From assembly GCA_902783215.1 (NCBI GenBank), contig CACZQD010000050.1, positions 1-26,987 of the forward strand: DNA of 26,987 nt, written 5' to 3'. The notes beneath the pieces are model-generated. The model saw only the letters and a program-made list of their open reading frames with translations, searched no databases and was not told the origin of the DNA. Position numbers and translations under genes: made by a program. Source of the stretch: an uncultured Erysipelotrichaceae bacterium (GTDB taxonomy: Bacteria > Bacillota_I > Bacilli_A > RF39 > UBA660). Positions 1-7,471 of this stretch are shown here, piece after piece (the stretch's first letter is position 1; every line of letters starts with the position of its first letter).

Positions 1-9
1 AGGTATTTA

Positions 10-561
10 ATGAAATTAATAGTTGGTTTAGGTAATCCTGGAAAAGAATATGAAAATACTCGTCATAATGTAGGATTTATGGTTATTGACTCTTTAGCGC
101 ATAATTATAATGTTACATTTAAAGAAAAATTTCAAGGATTATACGGAGAATATATATTGAATAAAGAAAAAATAATTCTTTTAAAACCACAAAAATATAT
201 GAATTTATCTGGAGAAGTAATTAGAAAATATGTTGATTTCTTTAAAATTGATATCAACGATATATTAATTATTTGTGATGATTTGGATATGGAAGTGGGA
301 AAATTACGATTTAGATCAAGAGGCAGTAGCGGTGGACATAATGGTCTTAAAAATATTGAGTTTAATTTAGCCACACAAAATTATAAACGCTTAAAAATAG
401 GAATTGCTAATAACAAATTAATGGATACTAAAGATTATGTTTTAGGAAAATTTTCTAAACAAGATAAATGTTTAATTGATAATAGTATTCGTAATATTGA
501 AAATATTATAAATGACTATTTAGAATTGTCATTTGAACAATTAATGAGTAAATATAACTAG
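10..561 (+). CDS. pth: Peptidyl-tRNA hydrolase
   Basis: Cytosolic esterase that frees tRNA from peptidyl-tRNA that has dropped off the ribosome. The N-terminus reads MKLIVGLGNPGKEYENTRHN, with the family GLGNPG signature and the catalytic His at residue 19. The second signature, CDDLDMEVGKLR followed by GSSGGHNGLKNI, holds the catalytic Asp and substrate-binding Asn (residues about 90-120). The length of 183 aa is normal for the family. The start has AGG seven bases upstream at the very edge of the window, so its promoter is not visible. mfd follows after 8 bp, so the two are probably co-transcribed. The B. subtilis gene fin, which lies between pth and mfd, is absent here. Confidence 0.97.
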   Translation: MKLIVGLGNPGKEYENTRHNVGFMVIDSLAHNYNVTFKEKFQGLYGEYILNKEKIILLKPQKYMNLSGEVIRKYVDFFKIDINDILIICDDLDMEVGKLRFRSRGSSGGHNGLKNIEFNLATQNYKRLKIGIANNKLMDTKDYVLGKFSKQDKCLIDNSIRNIENIINDYLELSFEQLMSKYN

Positions 562-569
562 GAGAGAAT

Positions 570-3500
570 ATGTTAAATGAATTATTTCGTAATGATTATG
601 AAAATTGTTTAGGACTTTCTCCAGAATTAAAAGGAAAATTAGTTTATGAGAAATTCAAAAAATACAATAAAACAATTTTCTTTATAACTTCGTCATTATT
701 TGAGGCAAATAAATATTATCAAATAATAGCTAACTATACATCAAGTGTTAGCCTTTTTGTCATGGATGATTTTTTAACAAGTGAGGCTTTAGCAACTAAT
801 CCTGAATTGATGATTAATCGTTTGGAGACTTTAACAATTTTACAAAATCAAAAACAAATAGTTATAGTTAATTTAATGGGTTTATTAAGATTCTTACCTC
901 AACCATCACAGTTTTATAATTCTTTTATAAAAATAGAAAAAAATAATGAATATAATATGAATGCTCTAGTAGATAAGTTAATAAAAAACGGTTATGAAAG
1001 AACATCAGTTGTTAATAAAACTGGTGAAATAGCTGTACGTGGTTTTGTTTTAGATGTATTTTCAGTCAATGAAGATTATCCAATACGTTTAGAATTTTGG
1101 GGAGATGAAATAGATAAAATATCTAAATTTGATATAGATAGCCAACTTACAATTAAGCAAATTAATAGTATAATTATTACACCTAACACAGAATTTATAA
1201 CTGATGAATATGTTGAAGGTGCCAAACAAAAAGATTTATATAAATATATAAAAGTATCTAATATCTTAGAATATGTAAATAATAAAATAATCATCTATAA
1301 TGATTATGACGTATTAACAAATAGTTATCAATTATTACAAAAAGAAATCAAGCAATATAATCAAAATAATGAATTATCATCTAAAACTATTTACATGAAT
1401 AATTTAGATGATGTTATAATCAAACAAAAAGATATCTATTATTTATCTGAATTTCATAATGTAGTAACACAAGGTACTAAATTTGATTATAAATCTAAAA
1501 AGATACCTAATTTTACGGGATCAATAGAACAAATAAATAATAAATTAAATAGTTACTTAGGCAAAAAGTATGTTATTCTTTGTATATCTAGTAAATTAAA
1601 AATAAGAAAAGTAATTAATATGCTAGATAATCCTAATTTAATACTAACAACACCAAGTGAACTATTTAAGAAAAAAATAAATATTTTAAATACTAAAATT
1701 CAAGAAGGTTTTGAAATAGATGATTATATTGTAATTACTGAAAAAGAATTATTTAATCAAAAGGAAGAAACTAATCGATATCATACAAATTTTAAAATAG
1801 GTACAGTAATAAAAGATATTAACAAACTAGAAATAGGAGATTATATTGTCCATAATACACATGGTATAGGTATTTATAAAGGAATTAAAACTTTAGAAAA
1901 AAATAAATTAAAAAAAGATTATTTAACATTGGAATATAAAGATGGAGATAAAGTTTATATTCCTGTTGAAAAAATAGAAAACATAAAAAAATACTCATCA
2001 AATCAAGGTAGAATACCAAAAATCTCTAAATTGGGTGGTAGTGAGTGGAAAAAGACTAAAGCTCGTGTGAAGAAAAAAATTGAAAGTATTGCAGGAGATT
2101 TGTTAAAACTTTATTCAGAACGTGAGGCAACAAAAGGATTTGCATTTGTTAAAGATGATCAGGAACAAATTGAATTTGAAAAAGAATTTCCATTTAATGA
2201 AACAAAAGATCAATTAAAAGTATCTGAGGAAATAAAACGAGATATGGAAAAAGATATTCCTATGGATAGATTATTAGTTGGTGATGTTGGATATGGTAAA
2301 ACAGAAGTAGCATTTAGAGCTATCTTTAAAGCTATGATGAGTAATAAGCAGTCAGTTATTTTGTGTCCTACAACGATTCTTTCGAATCAACATTATCAAT
2401 CAGCACTAGAAAGATTTAAATCAGTACCAGTTAATATTGCATTATTAAATCGATTTGTATCAAAAAAAGAACAAACAAAAATATTACAAGATCTTTCTGA
2501 TGGTAAAATTGATTTATTAATTGGTACACATCGTATTTTAAGTGATGATGTAATATTTAATAACTTAGGATTACTAGTAATAGATGAAGAACAACGATTT
2601 GGTGTTAAACACAAAGAAAAAATAAAACAATATAAGAATAATGTTGATGTATTAACACTATCAGCCACACCAATACCACGAACTCTTCAAATGTCTATGG
2701 CTGGTATTAGAAATTTATCCTTAATAGAAACACCACCTGCTAACAGATATCCAATTCAAACTTATGTTATTCAAGAGAATGATCAATTAATTAAAGAAGC
2801 AATATATAAAGAATTATCAAGAGATGGTCAAGTATTTATTTTGTTCAATAATGTTAAAGATATGGACCAAATTGTTCATAGAATTAATAGATTAGTACCA
2901 GAATCAAATATAATATCAGCACATGGACAAACGAATAAAACAGAACTTGAAAATGTAATGATTGATTTTATTAATAAAAAGTATAATGTTTTAATATGTA
3001 CAACAATTATCGAAACAGGTATTGATATCCCTAGTGCTAATACATTAATCATATATGATGCTGATAGATTTGGTCTTGCTCAATTATATCAGATAAGAGG
3101 AAGAGTAGGTCGTAGTAACAAGATAGCATATTGTTATCTAATGTATAATAAATCTAAAATATTATCAGATATAGCTAAGAAAAGATTGAATGTTATCAAA
3201 GACTTCACAGAATTAGGAAGTGGATTTAGTATAGCTATGCGTGATCTATCTATTAGAGGGGCAGGAGATATACTCGGTAGTGAACAAGCAGGATTTATCG
3301 ATAGTGTAGGTGTTGAACTATTTATGAACATGCTAAATGAAGAAGTTAATAAAATAAAAGGTAAAGAAGTTCAAAAAGAAGATACCAAAGCTAATCCATT
3401 AATTGATGTAGAAACAACTATTGCAGATAATTATGTAAGTGATGAAGATTTAAAGATAGAAATACATCAAAAAATAAATAGTATTGATTCATTAGATAAA

Positions 3501-3854
3501 TTAAAACAAGTAAAATCAGAATTAGAAGATCGATTTGGTAAAATTAATGAATCTATTGAAATATATATGTATGAACAACTTTTAGAATATAACTTCAATA
3601 AGATAGGAATAACAGATATTAGACAAACAAAAAACTCTATCAGTGTGATTATATCTAAAGAATTATTAAAAAATATTAATACAGATGATTTATTCGTTAA
3701 TGTTACGTCATTATCTAGAAACTTTAGATTTGCTTTAAAATTCAATCAGTTACATATCACACTAGATATAGTTAATTTAGATAAACATTTTATTTATTAT
3801 TTAATAGATTTATCAAATATTTTAAATAATTCATTGAAAACTATTGATAAATAA
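570..3854 (+). CDS. mfd: Transcription-repair coupling factor Mfd
   Basis: ATP-dependent translocase that removes RNA polymerase stalled at DNA lesions and recruits UvrA. 1094 aa, somewhat shorter than the roughly 1177 aa of B. subtilis Mfd. The order is an N-terminal UvrB-like region (VRGFVLDVFSVNEDYPIRLEFWGDEID near residues 150-185), a CarD-like RNA polymerase interaction domain around residues 410-480 (GDYIVHNTHGIGIYKGI), then the RecG-like motor. Walker A is GDVGYGKT at residues 571-578, the Walker B box is DEEQ at 672-675, and motif III is SATPIPRTLQ. The helicase C-terminal part contains IIETGIDIPSANT and QIRGRVGRS, followed by a TRCF C-terminal domain. The start is ATG preceded by AGGAGAG. 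I see no clear terminator after it. Confidence 0.98.
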   Translation: MLNELFRNDYENCLGLSPELKGKLVYEKFKKYNKTIFFITSSLFEANKYYQIIANYTSSVSLFVMDDFLTSEALATNPELMINRLETLTILQNQKQIVIVNLMGLLRFLPQPSQFYNSFIKIEKNNEYNMNALVDKLIKNGYERTSVVNKTGEIAVRGFVLDVFSVNEDYPIRLEFWGDEIDKISKFDIDSQLTIKQINSIIITPNTEFITDEYVEGAKQKDLYKYIKVSNILEYVNNKIIIYNDYDVLTNSYQLLQKEIKQYNQNNELSSKTIYMNNLDDVIIKQKDIYYLSEFHNVVTQGTKFDYKSKKIPNFTGSIEQINNKLNSYLGKKYVILCISSKLKIRKVINMLDNPNLILTTPSELFKKKINILNTKIQEGFEIDDYIVITEKELFNQKEETNRYHTNFKIGTVIKDINKLEIGDYIVHNTHGIGIYKGIKTLEKNKLKKDYLTLEYKDGDKVYIPVEKIENIKKYSSNQGRIPKISKLGGSEWKKTKARVKKKIESIAGDLLKLYSEREATKGFAFVKDDQEQIEFEKEFPFNETKDQLKVSEEIKRDMEKDIPMDRLLVGDVGYGKTEVAFRAIFKAMMSNKQSVILCPTTILSNQHYQSALERFKSVPVNIALLNRFVSKKEQTKILQDLSDGKIDLLIGTHRILSDDVIFNNLGLLVIDEEQRFGVKHKEKIKQYKNNVDVLTLSATPIPRTLQMSMAGIRNLSLIETPPANRYPIQTYVIQENDQLIKEAIYKELSRDGQVFILFNNVKDMDQIVHRINRLVPESNIISAHGQTNKTELENVMIDFINKKYNVLICTTIIETGIDIPSANTLIIYDADRFGLAQLYQIRGRVGRSNKIAYCYLMYNKSKILSDIAKKRLNVIKDFTELGSGFSIAMRDLSIRGAGDILGSEQAGFIDSVGVELFMNMLNEEVNKIKGKEVQKEDTKANPLIDVETTIADNYVSDEDLKIEIHQKINSIDSLDKLKQVKSELEDRFGKINESIEIYMYEQLLEYNFNKIGITDIRQTKNSISVIISKELLKNINTDDLFVNVTSLSRNFRFALKFNQLHITLDIVNLDKHFIYYLIDLSNILNNSLKTIDK

Positions 3855-3906
3855 TATAAAAAATATTAAAATTAATTTAATTAATAAAAGAAAGTAGGTA
3901 AATAAT

Positions 3907-4134
3907 ATGTCTAAAAAATCTAATAAAAAAGCTTTCTGGGGGGTCATTAAAAACTGATTTATCTGTAAAACAATGGTTCAAAGGTAATATAATTGCTTTC
4001 TTTATAGGTGGATTAATATCATTATCTGTGACTACATCCCAGTATTAGATAAGGATAAATGTCCTTGTATGTTTGATAAAGTAAGTAAAATGTGTTTTTA
4101 TAATCAAGGTACAGGTGAATTTTTATACGGATAG
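3907..4134 (+). pseudogene. Small membrane/Cys-rich protein gene with two compensating frame breaks
   Basis: After a good ribosome site (AAAGTAGG), ATG at 3907 opens MSKKSNKKAFWG and then hits TGA because of an extra G in a run of six G (3948-3955 region). Read with five G, it continues SLKTDLSVKQWFKGN and a hydrophobic stretch IIAFFIGGLISLSV (one membrane segment). Near 4028-4035 a base seems to be missing; restoring one returns to the original frame and gives DYIPVLDKDKCPCMFDKV and KMCFYNQGTGEFLYG before TAG at 4132. The +1 and -1 changes cancel, giving a 76-codon span. I do not recognise the protein. It may be a decaying gene, a homopolymer sequencing error, or both. Evidence is coherence of composition across the joined frames only. 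Confidence 0.5.
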
Positions 4135-4137
4135 AAG

Positions 4138-4166
4138 TTGTAATTCTAACTTATTTATGATATTAT
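4138..4166 (+). promoter_or_regulatory. Putative promoter of the antisense RNA
   Basis: A -35 element TTGTAA (4138-4143), 17-base spacer and -10 element TATTAT (4161-4166). Predicted start near 4173. It points toward the 3' end of the minus-strand toxin gene and no open frame of note follows it, which suits a noncoding RNA. Confidence 0.5.
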
Positions 4167-4190
4167 GTATGTAGATGAGAAAATCATCAT

Positions 4191-4235
4191 AAAATAAAAA
4201 GAGGAACGTTTAATAATAAATTGAACGCCTACCTC
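4191..4235 (-). terminator. Intrinsic terminator of the mini-toxin mRNA
   Basis: On the minus strand GAGG (4235-4232) pairs with CCTC (4204-4201), and CGTT (4227-4224) with AACG (4210-4207), separated by a small internal loop. A T-rich tract TTTTTATTTT (4200-4191) follows. The 3' arm contains the segment that is also complementary to the mRNA 5' end. Confidence 0.55.
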
Positions 4236-4253
4236 AAAATTAAATTTTGGTGT

Positions 4254-4288
4254 TGACATTTAATTTATATAATTAGATGTCATTTTTT
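4254..4288 (+). terminator. Intrinsic terminator, plus strand
   Basis: A 12-bp stem with one wobble (4254-4265 with 4271-4282), a 5-base loop and a T6 tail. It ends the putative antisense RNA and would also stop read-through from mfd and the broken small gene. It overlaps the stop codon of the minus-strand mini-toxin. Confidence 0.75.
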
Positions 4289-4371
4289 ATGGTTAAGATT
4301 AGAAGAATCAGAAGAACCAAAATGATACATATATAACGAAAGACTTTAATAATATAAATTCTTTTATTCAT
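4273..4371 (-). CDS. 32-aa hydrophobic peptide, putative type I toxin
   Basis: Minus-strand ATG at 4371 with a strong Shine-Dalgarno AAAGGAG nine bases upstream, ending in TAA at 4273-4275. The peptide begins MNKRIYIIKVFRY, continues as a single membrane-spanning run (ICIILVLLILLILTI) and ends KNDI: basic N-terminus, one helix, short polar tail. That is the general form of type I toxins (TxpA/BsrG/Fst/Hok-like), though I do not recognise a specific family. Supporting context is its own promoter (TTGATT, 17 bp, TATAAT), its own terminator, pairing between the mRNA ends, and a convergent plus-strand RNA overlapping the 3' end. It could instead be another small membrane peptide. Membrane toxicity is inference. 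Confidence 0.55.
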   Translation of the reverse strand: MNKRIYIIKVFRYICIILVLLILLILTIKNDI

Positions 4372-4424
4372 ATGTACTATCTCCTTTCTAGAGATAGGCA
4401 TCCAATTAAACGTTCCAATGAATT

Positions 4425-4453
4425 ATTATAACTATTATTTGTATATAAATCAA
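4425..4453 (-). promoter_or_regulatory. Sigma-A-type promoter of the mini-toxin
   Basis: Minus strand: -35 TTGATT (4453-4448), 17-base spacer, perfect -10 TATAAT (4430-4425). Predicted start about 4418, giving a leader of about 45 nt before the ATG at 4371. Confidence 0.65.
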
Positions 4454-4533
4454 TGCTTTTCAGTTGATTGTATAATAAAAAAATATACTGTATAAAAACA
4501 ATTTCAATAATTAAATTATAGTATAATTTTGAA

Positions 4534-4562
4534 GCATAAATTTATTATAATTCCACACACTA
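4534..4562 (+). promoter_or_regulatory. Possible sporulation-sigma promoter of spoVT
   Basis: GCATA (4534-4538), 17 bases, CACACTA (4556-4562) resembles the sigma-G/sigma-F pattern (GHATR, about 17-18 bases, CATNMTA). B. subtilis spoVT is sigma-G dependent. Against it, the start point would fall almost on the ribosome site GGTGAT at 4569. A sigma-A-like TATAAT also lies at 4522-4527 with no good -35. Confidence 0.3.
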
Positions 4563-4576
4563 TTTATGGTGATTTA

Positions 4577-5104
4577 ATGAAATCGACAGGTATTGTTCGT
4601 AAAATAGATAGTTTAGGAAGAATTGTTATTCCAAAAGAAATAAGGAATAATATGCATATTAAAGTTGGTGATGATTTAGAAATATATATTAATAGTAATG
4701 AAGATATTATATTAAGAAAATTTTCTAATATTGGTAATGTATCATTACTTGCTAAAGATATTGTTAGTGCGATTAACTCAATTATTAATGAGAATGTTAT
4801 TATAACGGATAATGAAAGAGTGATTGCTGTGAGTGGTTATATGAAAGATTTAATTAATAAAAATATTAGTGATGAATATAGTAAATTAATTAATGAGCGC
4901 AAACAGATTATAGTAAAAAATATGGTAGATATTAAATTAATTGATGAAGAAATAAAGGGTAGTTATGGTATGGTACCAATAATTGTTAATGGTCAATTAA
5001 TTGGATCAATAGTAATTTTATCGGAAAATCGTTCTATTAGAGAGTCTGAATTTGATATATTAAAAGTAATATCTTCCTTTTTTACAAAATATCTTGAAGA
5101 ATAA
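4577..5104 (+). CDS. spoVT: Stage V sporulation protein T, AbrB-family regulator
   Basis: DNA-binding regulator of forespore gene expression. I chose the ATG at 4577 (MKSTGIVRKIDSLGRIVIPK) preceded by GGTGAT. An upstream in-frame TTG at 4529 has no ribosome site and would add 16 residues not seen in the family. Residues 1-50 form the AbrB/SpoVT swapped-hairpin DNA-binding domain. Residues about 55-175 match the GAF-like C-terminal domain (VITDNERVIAVSGYMKD; IGSIVILSENRSIRESE). 175 aa against 178 aa in B. subtilis. The order mfd-spoVT is conserved with B. subtilis. Its last codons carry the -35 element of the next transcription unit. Confidence 0.95.
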   Translation: MKSTGIVRKIDSLGRIVIPKEIRNNMHIKVGDDLEIYINSNEDIILRKFSNIGNVSLLAKDIVSAINSIINENVIITDNERVIAVSGYMKDLINKNISDEYSKLINERKQIIVKNMVDIKLIDEEIKGSYGMVPIIVNGQLIGSIVILSENRSIRESEFDILKVISSFFTKYLEE

Positions 5105-5122
5105 AAAAACTTGTGATATAAT
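5094..5122 (+). promoter_or_regulatory. Promoter of the T-box operon
   Basis: TTGAAG (5094-5099), 17-base spacer, TATAAT (5117-5122) with an extended -10 TG (TGATATAAT from 5114). Predicted start near 5129. The -35 lies inside the 3' end of spoVT. Confidence 0.8.
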
Positions 5123-5128
5123 CTAAGC

Positions 5129-5335
5129 AACGGCTGTGAAGGAAAGAGAAATGATAGAAATTTAAAGAGAGCTTAAGTTTGGTGAGATTAAGTAATGGAT
5201 ATTATTTTAAATGGTTCTGGAGCTTCTATAAGAAATTATAGACGTGATATGCGTTAAATTAAGAGGTAATTAACTAATTATAAAGTAAGGTGGTACCACG
5301 TAAACTCACGTCCTTATAACTGCTGTGAGTTTTTT
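5129..5335 (+). promoter_or_regulatory. T-box leader, methionine type
   Basis: tRNA-sensing transcription attenuator. The conserved T-box core AAGGTGGTACCACG (5287-5300) is present. The UGGU in it suits a tRNA ending ACCA, as tRNA-Met does. The Stem I landmarks AGAGAGC and GGTGAGA lie at 5166-5186, followed by AAATGGTTCTGGAGC, in which ATG at 5211-5213 is the likely specifier codon. The terminator hairpin is AACTCAC (5303-5309) with GTGAGTT (5325-5331) and a T-tract; the T-box core competes with it. Uncharged tRNA-Met should therefore raise expression of the two genes downstream. T-box identity is firm; Met specificity rests on the specifier and on metG downstream. Confidence 0.9.
5303..5335 (+). 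terminator. T-box attenuator terminator
   Basis: AACTCAC/GTGAGTT 7-bp stem with a 15-base loop and T-tract to 5335, 13 bp before the next start codon. Confidence 0.85.
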
Positions 5336-5348
5336 GTTTGGAGGAATT

Positions 5349-5810
5349 ATGAGAAAATTTGAAAAGATTAGTTTTGAACAATTTAAAAAAGATGTTGGTG
5401 ACGACATAGAATTATATAAAGAGTATTCCTTACCGAAAAGAGAAACTAAATATGCAGCTGGATATGATTTTTATTCATTATTCGATTTTACTTTAAAACC
5501 AGGTGAAATATTAAAATTATCTACGGGAGTAAAAGCTGATATGATGAGTGATGAAGTATTACTTTTAGTAGATAGAAGTGGTATGGGATTTAAGTATAAT
5601 ATTCGAATGTGTAATCAAGTTGGAGTTATTGATAAAGATTATTATAATAATAAAAATAATGAAGGACATATATTTTTTAGATTGCAAAACGAAGGGAATA
5701 AAGACTGGGTAATAAAAAAAGGTGAAGGGATAGGACAAGGAATATTTATGAAATATTTAACTTGTGATGATGAATATAATAATTTTAAAGAAAGGGAAAG
5801 TAATTATTAA
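5349..5810 (+). CDS. dUTPase-family protein (trimeric dUTP diphosphatase type)
   Basis: Probably hydrolyses dUTP to dUMP and pyrophosphate, or is a relative in the dUTPase/dCTP-deaminase fold. I chose the ATG at 5349 after GGAGGA; an upstream in-frame GTG at 5325 lies inside the terminator stem. Visible motifs are AGYD (37-40), DRSGMG (75-80, where dUTPases usually have a RSG/RSS motif), GVIDKDYY with the metal/uracil-site Asp and Tyr (92-99), and GEGIGQGIF (125-133). The Gly-rich C-terminal motif V (usually RGxGGFGSTG-like) is not visible; the protein ends FKERESNY. 153 aa. It lies between the Met T-box and metG, 11 bp upstream of metG, so it is under tRNA-Met control. Confidence 0.85.
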   Translation: MRKFEKISFEQFKKDVGDDIELYKEYSLPKRETKYAAGYDFYSLFDFTLKPGEILKLSTGVKADMMSDEVLLLVDRSGMGFKYNIRMCNQVGVIDKDYYNNKNNEGHIFFRLQNEGNKDWVIKKGEGIGQGIFMKYLTCDDEYNNFKERESNY

Positions 5811-5821
5811 GAGGTGATTAA

Positions 5822-7384
5822 ATGAAAGAAAAGTTTTATATTTCTACTGCAATAGCATATACTTCAAGCAAACCACATATTGGCAATACCTATGAAATAG
5901 TACTTGCTGATGCTATTGCTAGATACAAGAGATTAACAGGTTATGATGTATATTTTCAAACAGGTACTGACGAACATGGTCAAAAAATAGAACAAAAAGC
6001 AAAAGAACAAGGTATTAAACCACAGGAATATGTAGATGGTGTTGCACTCGAGGTAAAAAAAGCTTGGGATGTAATGAATACTAGTTATGATAAATTTGTT
6101 CGTACGACAAATCCTCATCATGAAAAAGTAGTTCAAAAAATATTTAAAAAATTATATAATCAAGGAGATATTTATTTAGGTAAATATGAAGGATTATATT
6201 GTACTCCTTGTGAATCATTCTTTACTGAATCACAACTTGTAGATGGTAAATGTCCAGATTGTGGTAGAGAAGTAACTAAAGCTAGTGAAGAAGCATACTT
6301 TTTTAAATTACAAAATTATGCTGAGAGATTAGTTAAATATATTGAAGAACATCCTGACTTTATCCAACCAGAAAGTCGTAAGAATGAAATGATTAATAAC
6401 TTTATTAAACCAGGATTACAAGATTTATGTGTATCTCGTACATCATTTAATTGGGGAATACCTGTTGATTTCGATTCAAAACATGTTATATATGTATGGA
6501 TAGATGCATTAACAAACTATATTACTTTTTTAGGATATGATCCAGATGGAAGTAGTGAAGAGTTTAAAAAGTATTGGCCTGCAGATATTCATTTAATTGG
6601 TAAGGATATTCTAAGATTCCACACAATTTATTGGCCAATAATGTTAATGGCTCTTGATTTACCACTACCTAAAAAAATATTTGGTCATCCATGGCTTTTG
6701 TTTGGGGATGATAAGATGAGTAAATCAAAAGGTAATATTGTATTTGCTGATGAATTAGTAAATTTATATGGTGTGGATGCAGTTAGATATTATATGATCC
6801 ATGAGATGCCATTTGCCAATGATGGAACATTTACACATGAATTATTGATTGAAAGATATAATTCTGATTTAGCTAATGTCTTAGGAAATTTAGTTAATCG
6901 TACTATATCAATGGCTCAAAAGTATTTTGATGGTGTTGTACCAGAAATTGGTATACAAGAAGATATTGATAAAGAATTAATTGATGTATGTTTAAATGCC
7001 TCAGAAAAAATAGAAACTAAAATGAATGAATGTAAAGTAGCAGATGCTATTGATGAAGTATTTGAAATATTCAGAAGAGCAAATAAATATATTGATGAGA
7101 CTATGCCGTGGGCACTAGCTAAAGAAGGTAATACAGAAAGATTAAAAACAGTTATATATAATTTGTTAGAAGCTATAAGAATAGGTTCTGTATTATTAAG
7201 ACCTTATTTACCAGAGACTAGTGATAAAATATTTGAACAATTGAATACTCAGAATAATTCATTTGATTCAATTAAAGAGTTTAATGGTATGGATGTTGAA
7301 ATTAAATTAAATCAACCTAGTCCATTATTTGTAAGAATTGACAAAAATAAAAAATTAGAAGAAATAATGTCAAATAATGTGTAA
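5822..7384 (+). CDS. metG: Methionyl-tRNA synthetase
   Basis: Charges tRNA-Met with methionine in the cytosol. Class I signatures are the HIGH box HIGN at 19-22 and KMSKS at 298-302. A zinc knuckle in the connective peptide uses C127, C130, C144 and C147. The anticodon-binding helices (NVLGNLVNRTISM, MPWALAKEG) are at about residues 350-460. 520 aa, lacking the C-terminal tRNA-binding OB domain of the roughly 660-aa B. subtilis enzyme, which many bacteria also lack. Ribosome site GAGGTGATTAA. It is the second gene of the T-box operon, and no clear terminator follows. Confidence 0.97.
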   Translation: MKEKFYISTAIAYTSSKPHIGNTYEIVLADAIARYKRLTGYDVYFQTGTDEHGQKIEQKAKEQGIKPQEYVDGVALEVKKAWDVMNTSYDKFVRTTNPHHEKVVQKIFKKLYNQGDIYLGKYEGLYCTPCESFFTESQLVDGKCPDCGREVTKASEEAYFFKLQNYAERLVKYIEEHPDFIQPESRKNEMINNFIKPGLQDLCVSRTSFNWGIPVDFDSKHVIYVWIDALTNYITFLGYDPDGSSEEFKKYWPADIHLIGKDILRFHTIYWPIMLMALDLPLPKKIFGHPWLLFGDDKMSKSKGNIVFADELVNLYGVDAVRYYMIHEMPFANDGTFTHELLIERYNSDLANVLGNLVNRTISMAQKYFDGVVPEIGIQEDIDKELIDVCLNASEKIETKMNECKVADAIDEVFEIFRRANKYIDETMPWALAKEGNTERLKTVIYNLLEAIRIGSVLLRPYLPETSDKIFEQLNTQNNSFDSIKEFNGMDVEIKLNQPSPLFVRIDKNKKLEEIMSNNV

Positions 7385-7422
7385 AATGTAATAATTTGTC
7401 GAACTATTTTTCCTTAAATACT

Positions 7423-7451
7423 TTGTTTAATGATAAATAATATGATATAGT
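7423..7451 (+). promoter_or_regulatory. Promoter of the 57-aa membrane protein gene
   Basis: TTGTTT (7423-7428), 17-base spacer, TATAGT (7446-7451). The ribosome site follows about 12 bases later. Confidence 0.6.
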
Positions 7452-7471
7452 GTTTAAGGATAGGAGGAATC

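Larger units (their letters stand above)
4173..4288 (+). ncRNA. Putative antitoxin small RNA, antisense to the 3' part of the mini-toxin mRNA
   Basis: Predicted transcript of about 116 nt. It would start near 4173 (promoter 4138-4166) and end at a strong intrinsic terminator: TGACATTTAATT (4254-4265) pairs with AATTAGATGTCA (4271-4282), one G-U wobble, 5-base loop, then six T (4283-4288). It has no convincing reading frame. It lies opposite the 3' untranslated region and last codons of the minus-strand gene at 4273-4371, so the two RNAs would be complementary over roughly 90-100 nt. This convergent 3' overlap is the known arrangement of B. subtilis type I antitoxins RatA and SR4. The RNA and its role are inferred from sequence layout only. 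Confidence 0.45.
4203..4416. repeat. 12-bp inverted repeat joining the 5' and 3' ends of the mini-toxin transcript
   Basis: GGAACGTTTAAT at 4203-4214 and its exact reverse complement ATTAAACGTTCC at 4405-4416. The outer copy lies within two bases of the predicted start of the minus-strand transcript and the inner copy lies in its terminator hairpin, so the mRNA ends could pair. Long-range 5'-3' fold-back that hides the ribosome site is known for type I toxin mRNAs such as hok. Confidence 0.75.

Noticed and set aside
4253..4273. TTGACA followed by TATAAT on the plus strand as a promoter
   Set aside because: The spacer is only 9 bases, and both lie in the stem of a perfect terminator hairpin.
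4290..4336. Plus-strand 15-codon frame rich in Arg (MVKIRRIRRTKMIHI)
   Set aside because: No ribosome site; it is the complement of the hydrophobic minus-strand peptide.
4529..4576. TTG start giving spoVT 16 more residues
   Set aside because: No ribosome site before it, and SpoVT/AbrB proteins begin at MKSTGIVRKID; the ATG at 4577 has GGTGAT upstream.
5325..5348. GTG start for the dUTPase-like gene
   Set aside because: It lies in the 3' arm of the T-box terminator; ATG at 5349 follows GGAGGA.
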